Below are positions 53,110 through 63,438 of a stretch of 64,000 nt of DNA, piece after piece (position 1 is the first letter of the stretch; every line of letters starts with the position of its first letter). Where the stretch lies: NCBI GenBank assembly GCA_036898135.1, contig CM072511.1, positions 25,876,564 through 25,940,563 of the forward strand. Reading direction: 5' to 3'. The notes below the pieces were generated by a model. That model worked only from the letters and a program-made list of their open reading frames with translations, had not been told where the DNA came from and searched no databases. Source of the DNA: Oncomelania hupensis (Eukaryota > Mollusca > Gastropoda > Littorinimorpha > Pomatiopsidae). The position numbers and the translations under genes were made by a program.

Positions 53110-53192
53110 GATTTGGAGGTCGGTCCTGATTTGGCTCGGAAGAGTCCGCTGGACCTAAAGCAATAATCTTGTAATGTAATGATTTGGAGGTC
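53110..53192 (+). mobile_element. 59-bp family X micro-insertion with 12-bp target duplication
   Basis: GATTTGGAGGTC at 53110-53121 and 53181-53192 flanks 59 bp that begin exactly at the GGTCC hairpin and end in a GTAATGTAAT tail. The paralogous site near 35420-35435 in copy 1 is unoccupied. Confidence 0.94.
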
Positions 53193-53266
53193 ATGCTACC
53201 GTAAACAGGCAAGCTTTCTTTTTTAATTTTTTATTTTTATATTTACCTCATCGCAAGCCAACAATT

Positions 53267-54360
53267 CAGCAAGAAGAACTCGGTGTTCCATTGCCAAGGA
53301 ATTTGAATATAATGGAAGAGGGCGTGCCGTCATTTTCTCTACTAGGCGAGTGAAGCCAATTCGATGCGCGTCGTAGCCACGCCCCTTAATTGCAAAACAG
53401 TTGTTTTCTTATCGTCATGTAATTTGTCAGTTCTTACTTTAAATACACATTTTTGTCGGGCTTTTAATTTTTTTTTTAAATATTTTATTTTAGAGTGTTG
53501 TACCGCTGCGCAATAAACATGTACTCCCCCTCCCACACTCCTCCACACTCCACATTAGTATGGGGAGTACTTCGAGATATCTCAGAAGTGCACACATCAT
53601 TAGAGAAGAATAACAAATATTGGGTGGGGAGTACTTATGGGATATTCCCAAAGTACATGTCTCATGTGTACTCCCGGGGAGTAGTTTCGGGACAGCCAGG
53701 CTGAACCAGAAGTACCCCCCCCCCTCTCGGCTTGGGGATGGGCGGGGGGTGTAGTACTTCTGGGATGAGCCAGAACTACCCCAGGGAGTAAACCTAGGTC
53801 ATCCCAGAAGTACTCGCCGGATGTATTTTCGGACCAAGGGGGGAGTAATTCTGGGATTGTATTAGTTGTTATATAGATGTATTTCCCTGTGTATTTATTT
53901 AGAAAACGGTTATGCCTTGCTTGTTTGTAAGTTTGTTTTGTTTAGTTTTGTTGTTGTTGTTTTTTTACAAAGATGCACCTTTTTACAGGGGGGGGGTGTA
54001 GTTCTGCGAAAGGAGTTTTTCAATTTGGATTTACTCCTCGTTTAAGGATGAAGTACCTATGGGATGCTAAACCGGCACTCACCCGTCATAAGCTTCAGGT
54101 TGTGTATATGCGTATGTGTGCGCGCGCGTATGTGTATGTGTGTGTGTGTGTGCGTGTATATGCGTGTATGACTCATACGTATACGCCTAAATGGACTGGG
54201 AGAGGGAAAAGAGCGTCTTGTTTGCCGAAAGCAGAACACGGAACTCTACTTCAAAGTGTACGGACGAAAAGGAAGAATCAGCAAGTCAAAACAACAGGGG
54301 CGAGCAATTTCCATCAGTTGAATACACCATTCACTCAGCGGCAACCAGTTTAAACTAGAA
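53267..54360. other. Non-coding DNA with inverted short repeats
   Basis: No gene is seen. The phrase AGTACTTCTGGGAT and its complement recur from 53570 to 53860, including a perfect 16-bp inverted pair (53753-53768 with 53799-53814). Related phrases occur at 32725-32860 and 52840-52960, so this is probably a decayed inverted-repeat element. Confidence 0.5.
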
Positions 54361-56420
54361 CACCCTTTAGGCCTTGTGTGTTTATTTAAATTGGTGGCTT
54401 TTACCTCCTCTGCTTCAACAGTGGTTAAACCAGTGTGTGCTTACCATACGAGACACAACCGCCCCAAAGATCTCACACATAAAACTCCAGAGGGAACAAT
54501 TACAACAATTTTATTCACACAAACTACCTATACTTTGATATAACTAATTAATCCATCCGTATACCCAAAATCACACTTAATTATAATGAAAACACAACTA
54601 CTAAACAAACAATAAGAAGAAACGAAATACTGATTTTCTTTTAGAGTCTTTCTTGCTACAGCCTATACAAGATCACAAGTGGCTGTAGAATAGTAAATTA
54701 TTTAACTAATGTGCACAAAGTATTAATTATACACACAAGTTTAATAATATTTAAAACATTAATAATAATAGTTCTCAGTGGCCTACAAACCATACAAGAT
54801 ACGAGACTATAGAAAATGCCACTCCAACTAAGTATATATATATATATAATTTCTTGAAAAAGATAATAAAGGTGTCTTATTTTATCTTATCTATCTATAC
54901 ATGTGGCTTTATACAACCCATAACTGGCAGTCTTTAAAGTTTATTTTCTTGAGCGAGTTTATGAGGGAATAATAAACAACTTTTCCTTTACGGATTTCTA
55001 AGTTAAGAGTCTCGCTGAATGGCAGTCAGCGACCATCGTGGTTCCCTCAGACGCTCACGTCAGCTGAGACGCCAGGTTGTTCACATAGGCTCCTGGTGGT
55101 TCCGGTCACAGCCCAGCCACGTCACACCCCAAGATGGAGATGCCAATACCAGTACACTAAGACATACACAAGAGTACATTCTTGCATTATTAATCAAACA
55201 ACATAGGGAAAATACCCACATACTCTTCTGCATCCTAGTGCACCTTACTACCCTTCTCCCTTCTATCCATTATCAAGCTCATTCATAATTACCTCCCTTT
55301 ATTATAATTGATAATTGAAATGAAGGAACTTCCTAACTCATTCATAAATTTCCCCCCTTTATCATAATTGAAATGAACTACTATCCCAAATTATTCCCCT
55401 TTATTGGAAACAATTTAATTGTTATTTATGATTTACATGTAACTCCCTTTAAAACCATAGAAAACAATTGATCAAATTCCATTTATAAATTATATATCTT
55501 TCTTAATTATTGACCAAATCGTTTTCATTTACGCTCTACTTCTCTTGACAATGCTATCAAAGAATTCAACCTTGACATGAATAAACTATTTCTCTTCACA
55601 AACGTTGAAAAATAATTATCAAACACTATTTATTTCCTTGCATTCAAAAGCATACTTTCTTTACCGATGTTTTTTGTCATTCCAAAATATAAAATATATA
55701 CACGTTTATACAAATATGCTAGCACCCGAGCAAAATGGCCACTTAAGGATTGCCTGCATGTACTTACGCTACCGATGTTTTCCTCGGACACGACGACCGA
55801 GGTCCGAGTGGATCACAGACGTGCATGCAGCTCTTTTTTTTTTCAACAGGACATCAGGTTCCAGGACGACTGGACACTGCCTTCATAGCGACTCAACCAA
55901 AGCTTTTTAGATTTTGAGGGTAGGTTAGCTAGTCTAGCTATAAATAGCTTCGCCGAGGCTCCCTTTTACTGGGAGGGATGGTGCAGGCAAGCTATAAATA
56001 GCCCGCAGCAAGCAAATTGTGGAGGCACTAAACAATGATGCTTACATAGGTGTGGCTTGCAAGGCGGTCACAGCAGGACTACACGCTGCTTGAGATAGGC
56101 AGCAAATAGTACAAAACTGCGCCAGCACAATCCCCCCTCAAAAACTCTGCTGGCACTAGAATACTTATTTTGTTTCAAGTTCCTCTCTGTGATTCCCCCA
56201 ATTTAGCTACGTACCGCAGTTTTATTTGCTCGCACTCTCAAATTTAGTGCGCATATCGCTCACTGCAAAAACTTGAACGGCACTTGAAAATACACGCCTG
56301 CCCTCATACCCATATAGCGGCAGTCTTGACCAGTTCACGGTGACGAAGCAAAACTAGCAAAACAATGCACGTGTTAACATTACATTATTTGCAAACATAG
56401 CAATAAACTTCAATGTATTC
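54361..56420. other. Non-coding A+T-rich DNA
   Basis: No credible gene. AGCTATAAATAG occurs twice, at about 55936-55947 and 55989-56000. Low-complexity A+T-rich stretches dominate 54500-55700. An LTR is possible but no ends are visible. Confidence 0.4.
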
Positions 56421-56654
56421 TCTCTCTCTCTCTCTCTCTCTCTCCTTCCACCCTCTATAACAGTCTTAGAAACTTTATTATCACAGGTATAGAAAACTGA
56501 GTCGTGACAGTGATCTGTTTAATTGCAAATTTATTTATGAGCAAATTTTCGTAACTTCTATCCCTTGTATGTCGCTACAAATGTTGGACTCTGCATCCCA
56601 CATGTGGACGATGAGCCAAAAGATTGCAATAATGTTATTAAAAGTTGTATTGCA

Positions 56655-56775
56655 TAATTGTAGTGTATTGTAGTATGGTGTAGTGTGGTGTTGTGTACTG
56701 TAGGGTAGTTGGTGTGGTTTATAGTGTAGTGTAGTGTAGTGTAGTATGCAGTGTAGTGTAGCGTAGTATAGTGTG
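56655..56775. repeat. (TGTAG)n degenerate pentanucleotide repeat
   Basis: Imperfect GTAGT/GTAGTGT units over about 120 bp. Confidence 0.85.
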
Positions 56776-56894
56776 TATTGTCATATATCTTGTCGATTAC
56801 GATTGTACTTTATACGAAACAAGCTCTCTGCAATCTCACTCCTCCCTTCCCTCCCTACCTCCTCCACCAAAAACACCCAGGTCTCCTGCAAGCG

Positions 56895-56955
56895 CCTTGA
56901 GCTAATTGCTTTTAACGGTAAATTGCGCTATAAAAAATCTTTTTATTATCATGAT
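56895..56955 (+). mobile_element. L2-like LINE or SINE 3' terminus
   Basis: AAGCGCCTTGAGC, then TTGCGCTATAAAAAATC, then a T-rich tail: the same terminal layout as LINE A. Confidence 0.5.
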
Positions 56956-57195
56956 TAGGCAAAAAACAAAATGTCTGTTTACGGTATCCAGATCGACCAA
57001 ATTTTTTGGTTCGACCCTAAAATCTTATTGGGATCGTCTGGATAAAGCCCAAGGTTGAAAACGTCTTAAAAAAAACAAACAAAACCAACCTACCGACCCT
57101 AAATTGTTAACGTACAGACGTATTATTATTGTTGGCCTTATAAATCCTGTCTTTTTTTTTTTAAGGTTAAAAAGTAAGAGATGCGTGCCATGATG

Positions 57196-57990
57196 CCCTC
57201 AACCTCCTTATCATACACCTCCCTGCCCTCAACCTCCTTATCATACACCTCCCTGCCTTCAACCTCCTTATCATACACCTCCCTGCCCTCAACCTCCTTA
57301 TCATACACCTCCCTGCCCTCAACCTCCTTATCATACACCTCCCTGCCCTCAACCTCCTTATCATACACCTCCCTGCCTTCAACCTCCTTATCATACACCT
57401 CCCTGCCTTCAACCTCCTTATCATACACCTCCCTGCCCTCAACCTCCTTATCATACACCTCCCTGCCCTCAAACTCCTTATCATACACCTCCCTGCCCTC
57501 AACCTCCTTATCGTACACCTCCCTGCCCTCAACCTCCTTATCGTACACCTCCCTGCCCTCAACCTCCTTATCATACACCTCCCTGCCCTCAACCTCCTTA
57601 TCGTACACCTCCCTGCCCTCAAACTCCTTATCGTACACCTCCCTGCCCTCAAACTCCTTATCATACACCTCCCTGCCCTCAAACTCCTTATTGTACACCT
57701 CCCTGCCCCCAAACTCCTTATCGTACACCTCCCTGCCCTCAAACTCCTTATCGTACACCTCTCTGCCCTCAAACTCCTTATCGTACACCTCCCTGCCCTC
57801 AAACTCCTTATCGTACACCTCCCTGCCCTCAAACTCCTTATCGTACACCTCCCTGCCCTCAAACTCCTTATCATACACCTCCCTGCCCTCAACCTCTTTA
57901 TCATACACCTCCCTGCCCTCAAACTCCTTATCATACACCTCCCTGCCTTCAACCTCTTTATCATACACTTCCCTGCCCTCAACCTCCTTA
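57196..57990. repeat. 30-bp minisatellite, 26 full units
   Basis: A half unit (57196-57210) and 26 complete 30-bp units (57211-57990). Main variants are AACCTC versus AAACTC and ATACAC versus GTACAC; AAACTC and GTACAC units cluster between about 57600 and 57870. Because 30 is a multiple of three and units lack stops, frames of about 290 codons exist on both strands (for example repeats of KEVEGREVYD on the minus strand). No start context, splice signal or homology supports a protein. Confidence 0.97.
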
Positions 57991-58244
57991 TATAGCATAC
58001 ACCTCCATTTATCGACCTTTGATGAGCATTGCTCATTTCCCGTCTACAAAACAACTAACGTGATTACAAAAGTTACAAAGTGATATCTTTCATTAAAACT
58101 TGCAACTGAACTTTGAAATAAATAGGTTTTAAACCTTTTTTGGGAGTCAACTGGAACCATGTTTTCGAATGTTCCCAACAAGATCAATGTGTTTTCAACT
58201 TCCGTAATGAAAAATAATATTGCTCACTCCCCATCCTCACCCTA

Positions 58245-58291
58245 ACCCCCACCTCTCTCTCTATCACTCTCTTTCTCTCTCTGTCTCTCTC

Positions 58292-58342
<51 letters not shown>
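58245..58342. repeat. (CT)n-rich microsatellite
   Basis: CT dinucleotides with a few GT interruptions. Confidence 0.95.
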
Positions 58343-58344
<2 letters not shown>

Positions 58345-58618
58345 ACATAACTAACATAAAAAAGAAACAAGCAAACAATGCTAATGGGGAAATGCAGTCT
58401 AAGACTGTGATAGTAGTTCTTAATGCGTTATATCATGAAGAGACATTTTCCCGTCCTGTCCAGAGGTAATTATTTAAAATCTTCAATATAATGTCGATAC
58501 ACGAAATGAGAAAAGACGTAAAACGAATCTTAATGAATGAATCACGCTATAAAAACATCGTAATAAAAATATTATTATTGTAGTATTAGATTTTGTGCTC
58601 AGTGACAGGAAAAACGAT

Positions 58619-58905
58619 GGGGTCAGCTCGTTACTCCCCCGTATCACTACTCCCCCGGCTCGTTACTCCCCCAGCTCGTTATTTTAAGAATGTAGGAATC
58701 GGAAAGTGATTTTTGTAGAGAAAAGGGTTAGGGCAAGGGTTAGGGATAGCTCTGCAACTAACCCTTACCCGAACCCTTTTCTAAAATCTTTACCTAGTTC
58801 GTCTCCTATCGGCGACAAAATAGGTCGAATTTTGTTCAAAATAACGAGCTGGGGGAGTAACGAGCCGGGGGAGTAGTGATACGGGGGAGTAACGAGATGT
58901 TCCCG
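58619..58905. mobile_element. Foldback MITE with perfect 59-bp inverted arms
   Basis: Arm 58627-58685 is the exact reverse complement of 58838-58896. Inside, a second near-perfect inverted pair (about 58719-58744 with 58758-58782, built on GGGTTAGGG) extends the fold. AAACGAT lies at 58612-58618 and 58906-58912 as a candidate 7-bp target duplication. Each arm itself contains repeats of CTCGTTACTCCCCC. No coding sequence. Confidence 0.88.
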
Positions 58906-59045
58906 AAACGATTATGTTGTTGTTGTTGCTTTTGCAAATATCATAGCGTGATCTTGATTAAAGATTTAAACTTCCATTCTACGCGATTGTTTCCATTGCA
59001 ACTGCAAAACACCGGCTACTTCGAAATTAAAGATCCATCAATGTC

Positions 59046-59078
59046 GTGATGATGATGATGATGACAATGATGATGATG

Positions 59079-59177
<99 letters not shown>

Positions 59178-59178
59178 T
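59046..59178. repeat. (GAT)n microsatellite
   Basis: About 43 units with two or three interruptions. Poly-His and poly-Ser frames here are artefacts. Confidence 0.97.
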
Positions 59179-59367
59179 GATCGTGATAACGTCCTTATTG
59201 TGATTTGCTCTGCTACTCGAGATCCAACGGAACAACATTGTTTAATGTTGACGAGGATATTCAAGATGACGCGAAGGACTACTCCAAGGACGACGACGAC
59301 GATGATGATAATAGAAGCAGTAGGGGGGATAAAACTTCCGGGATAAAAAGCAAGACTGTATGTTTGC

Positions 59368-59613
59368 ATGCCGTAGCTCAAGTGGTAGAGCGTTCGCCTG
59401 GCACACCGATGACCCAGGTTCGAATCCCGTGGTGGGCGAAATACAACGTGGCCAATTTTTCACTGTCCATTTTAGCAGTAGGATTGCTCTGGTGGTTCAG
59501 TGTTGATTTAGGCTCCCCTTCCGCCCACCCACCCCCCTCACTTGTTCCATGGGATGGTTATTCCCGTCTACCATATCATATCGCCAATGATGGATGTAGA
59601 CGGTAAACCCATA
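59368..59613 (+). mobile_element. tRNA-derived SINE, another family
   Basis: GTAGCTCAAGTGGTAGAGCG (box A) and GGTTCGAATCC (perfect box B) form a tRNA-like head at 59371-59437, but the anticodon arm does not fold. The body ends at GATGTAGACGGTAAACCC, next to the hAT-like element. Confidence 0.75.
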
Positions 59614-61093
59614 CACAGGCGGCGGAAGCTGCTCAGGATTGGGGGAGGGGGGGGCACACACCTGGGAAAAGTCGAGGGTGGGGGTGGGGGTTACAGATTC
59701 ATACCTTCTAGGGGGGTCCGGGGGCATGCTCCCCCGGAAATTTTTTTTTCAAGGATGCAAAATGGTGCAATCTGGTGCAATCTGAACCTTGAAAAAGCCA
59801 TCTGTGATGGTCTGGGACTTTGAGCTTTTTGAACAATTGAACTGACAAACTCTGGGGTAGCCTACAAAAATTATCCTCTGCCCCTCCCTTAAAAAAAACA
59901 CACACACACATTTATTTATCAGCAGAGATGTTTTGTATACTATTATTATTCACTACTTTTTGTTGATCGTTAACGGTATAAAGCTTTACCTTGTAGTTTA
60001 TGAACATCACCGCCCTGCTTTCACTTAATTCAGTCTTGCTGCACTAGGTTCCTCGGCATTAGTACCATTTGTGAATTGTATCTTCTGGCAAAACAGTTCA
60101 CTGCCTCTTTGAAGTCAATATCAACATCCCTGTGCACTTTCAGTAAAGCAAGTCCATTTAGTCTCTGTTGCCCCATTGTAGAGCGCAGGTAGTTTTTCAG
60201 GTTGCGCAACTGACTGTTTGAGTAGTGACAGGTAGGGTGCAAAGGTTCTAAAGCATGATGAACAGGTTGGGATAAAAAAAAATCCCTGTCACAATGTTTC
60301 AGTGCTTCTGATGCCGTGGATGGGATGATAGCTGTCGCATTCTCAGCAGCACTTCGCCATTTGCAAACCCACCGTTGGTATTCTGCATCAAGGGTAGCGT
60401 TGTCTGGTAGGTCAGACTCCCACAACATTGCCAGCATCACCCCTTCTGGAACCTGCATGAAACCATCCTGGTTGTCTATTAAAGTGCTTGGCACCAGACA
60501 TAGACCATCAACTGCTAGACCAGCATTTTTGAACCTCGAGTCCAATTCGGTTGACAAGTATTCCAAGAAAGGAATGGCAATGCTAATCTTGAAATATTCT
60601 TCTGGAGTGGCCGCAGGTTGGTTGTCACGGAGAGTCTGTCGGGATGCTTGACGAGGAATAATAACACCAGTTGTCAAAGCATTTGCCATTTTGCTGACTT
60701 CTTCACTTGTAGTCGAGAAAATTGCTGATATTGAAAACGGTAGACTGTAAAAACTGACAGCAAATGAAAGTTTTCAAAACGCGACTGTGATGTGCACGAT
60801 GTCGAAAACTGTCGGTCACGTTGATCTACGCTAAGGCTAACGGTTATGACGCGTCGACAGGAAATGATGACGAAGGGACGAACTTCTCTTACTGATCAGA
60901 GGGTGATGATGATGATTATGATGATAAACACTTGTATTGCTCGATTCCATTTGAAGAAAAAAAATCCTTTAATGCCCTGGCGAAAAAAAAACCACTACTC
61001 ATTATTGGAGAAGGCAATATATAAGGCTGCCCCCTCCAACATTTTTCTAGGGGGGGCATGGCCCCCCTGCCCCCCCTGCTTCCGCCGCCTGTG
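59614..61093 (-). mobile_element. hAT-derived element, internally deleted (1.48 kb)
   Basis: Inverted termini CACAGGCGGCGGAAGC (59614-59629) and its exact complement (61078-61093), followed inwards by G-rich and C-rich runs on the two sides. The interior encodes only the C-terminal part of a transposase. CCATA abuts both ends (59609-59613 and 61094-61098); an 8-bp duplication typical of hAT is not seen. Confidence 0.75.
60030..60689 (-). pseudogene. hAT-type transposase C-terminal fragment
   Basis: 219 codons from an ATG at 60689. It contains YFKISIAIPFLEYLSTELDS, then DAEYQRWVCKWRS, TASEALKHCDRDFF, and LRNLKNYLRSTMGQQRLNGL with ALLKVHRDVDIDFKEAVNCF. These blocks match the C-terminal dimerisation region of hAT transposases and their domesticated relatives annotated as 52 kDa repressor of the inhibitor of the protein kinase or zinc finger MYM-type 1-like. 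The segment that normally reads like CERSFSALRRLK is TCHYSNSQLRNLK here, so the conserved E-R-S-F is lost. The DNA-binding and N-terminal catalytic parts are absent. Confidence 0.75.
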
Positions 61094-61095
61094 CC

Positions 61096-61192
61096 ATATA
61101 TGCTTGCGAAGCATGGACCCTCACAGCAGATCTCCAACGAAGAATACAAAGCTTGGAGATGAGGTGCTACGGAAGACTTCTGGGCATTTCCA
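61096..61192 (+). pseudogene. RTE LINE internal fragment (about 97 bp)
   Basis: Encodes YACEAWTLTADLQRRIQSLE then MRCYGRLLGIS, matching the RTE LINE C-terminal region. Both ends are abrupt, and it abuts the hAT-like element. Confidence 0.88.
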
Positions 61193-61439
61193 TGGAAAGA
61201 CCACAAGAAGAAATGTAGACGGTAAACTTCAATGTTCATGCATGGAAAGACAACAAGAACAAAATGTAAGCCTATCTATTTCTTTCCAGCAGCTGCGGCG
61301 ATGGCGGTAAAGGACAGAAACGACGATTATGATAGAGAGAAAGCAGTATTTGGGTGAAACTTGGGAATAAGGTGTGTGTATGTGTGTGTGTATGTATGTG
61401 TGTATGTATATGGGTGCATTTGTGTGTATGTGTGTGTGC

Positions 61440-61639
61440 ATCTACTATACTATCTTCTTCTTCGCTAGACCAGTCACCTACCTTTTTTCTTGACAAATCT
61501 TCCGGGACAAAACTCCTCATTTGTACATGAGGTCTGTTGGATCAGATTGGAAATATTGGACGCTTTCTGCCAGGTGGTCACTGGGGCTTCCTATGATATT
61601 ATTATTTGGCAATGTAGGCATTTTATATGTATGTGTTTT
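61440..61639 (+). mobile_element. Family X element, left part
   Basis: Matches the CTATACTATCTTCTTCTTCGC to TTTTATATGTATGTG part of the family. Continues at 63141 after the 1.5-kb insertion. Confidence 0.85.
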
Positions 61640-63140
61640 TGTGACGTGGGGTTTATTGTTGCTGGGCTCTGCACAATGGAATGCTGTAACCCTCACGTCT
61701 TATTCTATGGGGACCGCTAGTGAGTCACCACCCGGTGAATTACTTTAATACATTTATTAGTTTAGCTCGGTCTGTGTTAAGGCTGGGGTACAGAGATAGA
61801 TAGAAAACTGGTAAAAGATCACTGTCACACTAGCTTTCACACGGCTATGAATCATATGTAGTCCAGCCACTTGATAACAGCTAAAATCACACATTTATTT
61901 CTTCTACTCTATACACGATCTTCCAAGTACGAATCTAACTTAAAAGTTCAATTGTCAATGCGAATGGTCGCTCGCTGATAATCTAGGCATCTACTTTTTC
62001 TTCATAGGGCACTGGCTACTAGCGTTCATGAAGAGTGGACTACTGTGGTCCTTTTGATACAGTTTTTGTGCACTGTTTCCTGGGCACTTAACTGATCAGT
62101 GGTTGAAGTGCTGCGTTAAGGTAGCTTCTACGACACTCTGTGTTGTCGTTGCTTGTGTTCGACGGGTGGGCTATCTGCGCTCGATGCTGTGGATGCCTCG
62201 GCAGCCAACTCGAATTGTAGATTATGTTCTATTCTGTGTTGAGTTGGGCTCACGATATCCCGCCTGCTCGTCTGTAACATAAGAGACGAAATTCTGCACA
62301 ACCCTGACTAATAGGTCTGTGCAGAGCGTCTCACTGAAAGCCAAAGTAGCCCTCATTGATACTCCACACCTCTTTACATAAGCGACGAACATTCTACTAA
62401 GTCGGTGGTCCAATGGAATCTCCACTGTAATTTCCTATACATACATAAATATAAATCATGGCTAACTATACACATAAAGAATTAATAATATTATAAACAT
62501 TCATTGGTATAGCCACTGGTCTGCAAGCATACATATAGGTTAAACAACAGTGGTTCTGTCAGGTATACAACATGGCGTCAAAACCGGTCGTGCTTGACAC
62601 GTGTTCGGCTTCTCCACGTGGTAAGGCAAAGTCGGACTAACAATTCAAATCTATGCATAGCAAATTCCACAAACATAATTTCAACAATAATATAAATACA
62701 TCACGATGAAACAGAAGTATGTTTACCTTTTTGACAATGTCAGGCCCGTGGCTACTTGATTGAATTCAAATATTCAACAAGCACTGCTTCCCTGTCCTAT
62801 CAGTGGAGATAGTTCTCTGCTCGAGTGTAGCTGTGTACTGCTCAGAGCTTTCCACACAACTGACTCTATACTTGGCTTTGACTGAATCAGCCAGAACTGG
62901 TCCTAACCACTCTACCTGTGTCCTGATTGGATGAAACAATCTAAGTGGATATAAAGTTCGAAACTCGATCGTAGGCTGCGATGATGTCACTAAACGGCTC
63001 GCGTCAGCTCGCAGTGTGTGTGTGTACACATCAGTTATACCTTAATCGTCTGCTATAGACTACAGTAACCTTCTAAGTTTTACTACTGCTAAACAAGCAA
63101 AAGCTCAAATAGTGCGGGGTAAACGGGTCTCCTCGTTATA
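61640..63140. mobile_element. 1.5-kb LTR-like insertion with 5-bp target duplication
   Basis: GTTTT flanks both ends (61635-61639 and 63141-63145) and the family X element resumes on the far side. The left end is TGTGACGTGGGG, shared with 35510. The right end is GTTATA, so a TG...CA pair is incomplete. Minus-strand AATAAA lies near 61753-61762 and a plus-strand ATATAAAG at about 62948. Coding is absent, so a solo LTR is the best guess. Confidence 0.6.
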
Positions 63141-63438
63141 GTTTTGTTGATATTTTATATTCTATTTTGTTTTTGTAAACGGGGGTTCGATAAATTTGAG
63201 CATAGCCTCAGCGTCCCCTGCGTTGTATGTCTTTATTGTTAAGTGACCGGCTGTTGGAGTGCCTTTAGTGTTACCACTAGGGTTGATTCGGCAGATCTTT
63301 TATGCGGATCATGGGCGAGTCCTCTTTCAGCTAAGTTGTGGTCTTGATTTTGTGGTCCTGATTCGGCTATACTGGTCCTGATTTGGCTCGGAAGAGTCCG
63401 CTGAACCTAAAGCAATAATCATGTAATGTAATGTAATG
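63141..63438 (+). mobile_element. Family X element, right part
   Basis: Resumes at GTTTTGTTGATATTTTATA and ends with the hairpin region and an (ATGTA)n tail. The GGTCCTGAT hairpin segment is partly repeated (63352-63400). Confidence 0.85.

Noticed and set aside
55605..55910. Small host gene of about 100 codons
   Set aside because: No domain, codon bias or splice context supports it; surrounding DNA is A+T-rich and non-coding.
57211..57990. CRISPR-like array
   Set aside because: The units are contiguous without spacers, and the genome is clearly metazoan.
57138..58083. Protein-coding gene with a ten-residue repeat
   Set aside because: Comparable open frames exist on both strands because the 30-bp unit has no stops; no start context, splice signal or unique domain supports translation.
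59368..59440. Functional tRNA gene
   Set aside because: Boxes A and B are good, but no anticodon stem-loop forms and a SINE body follows.
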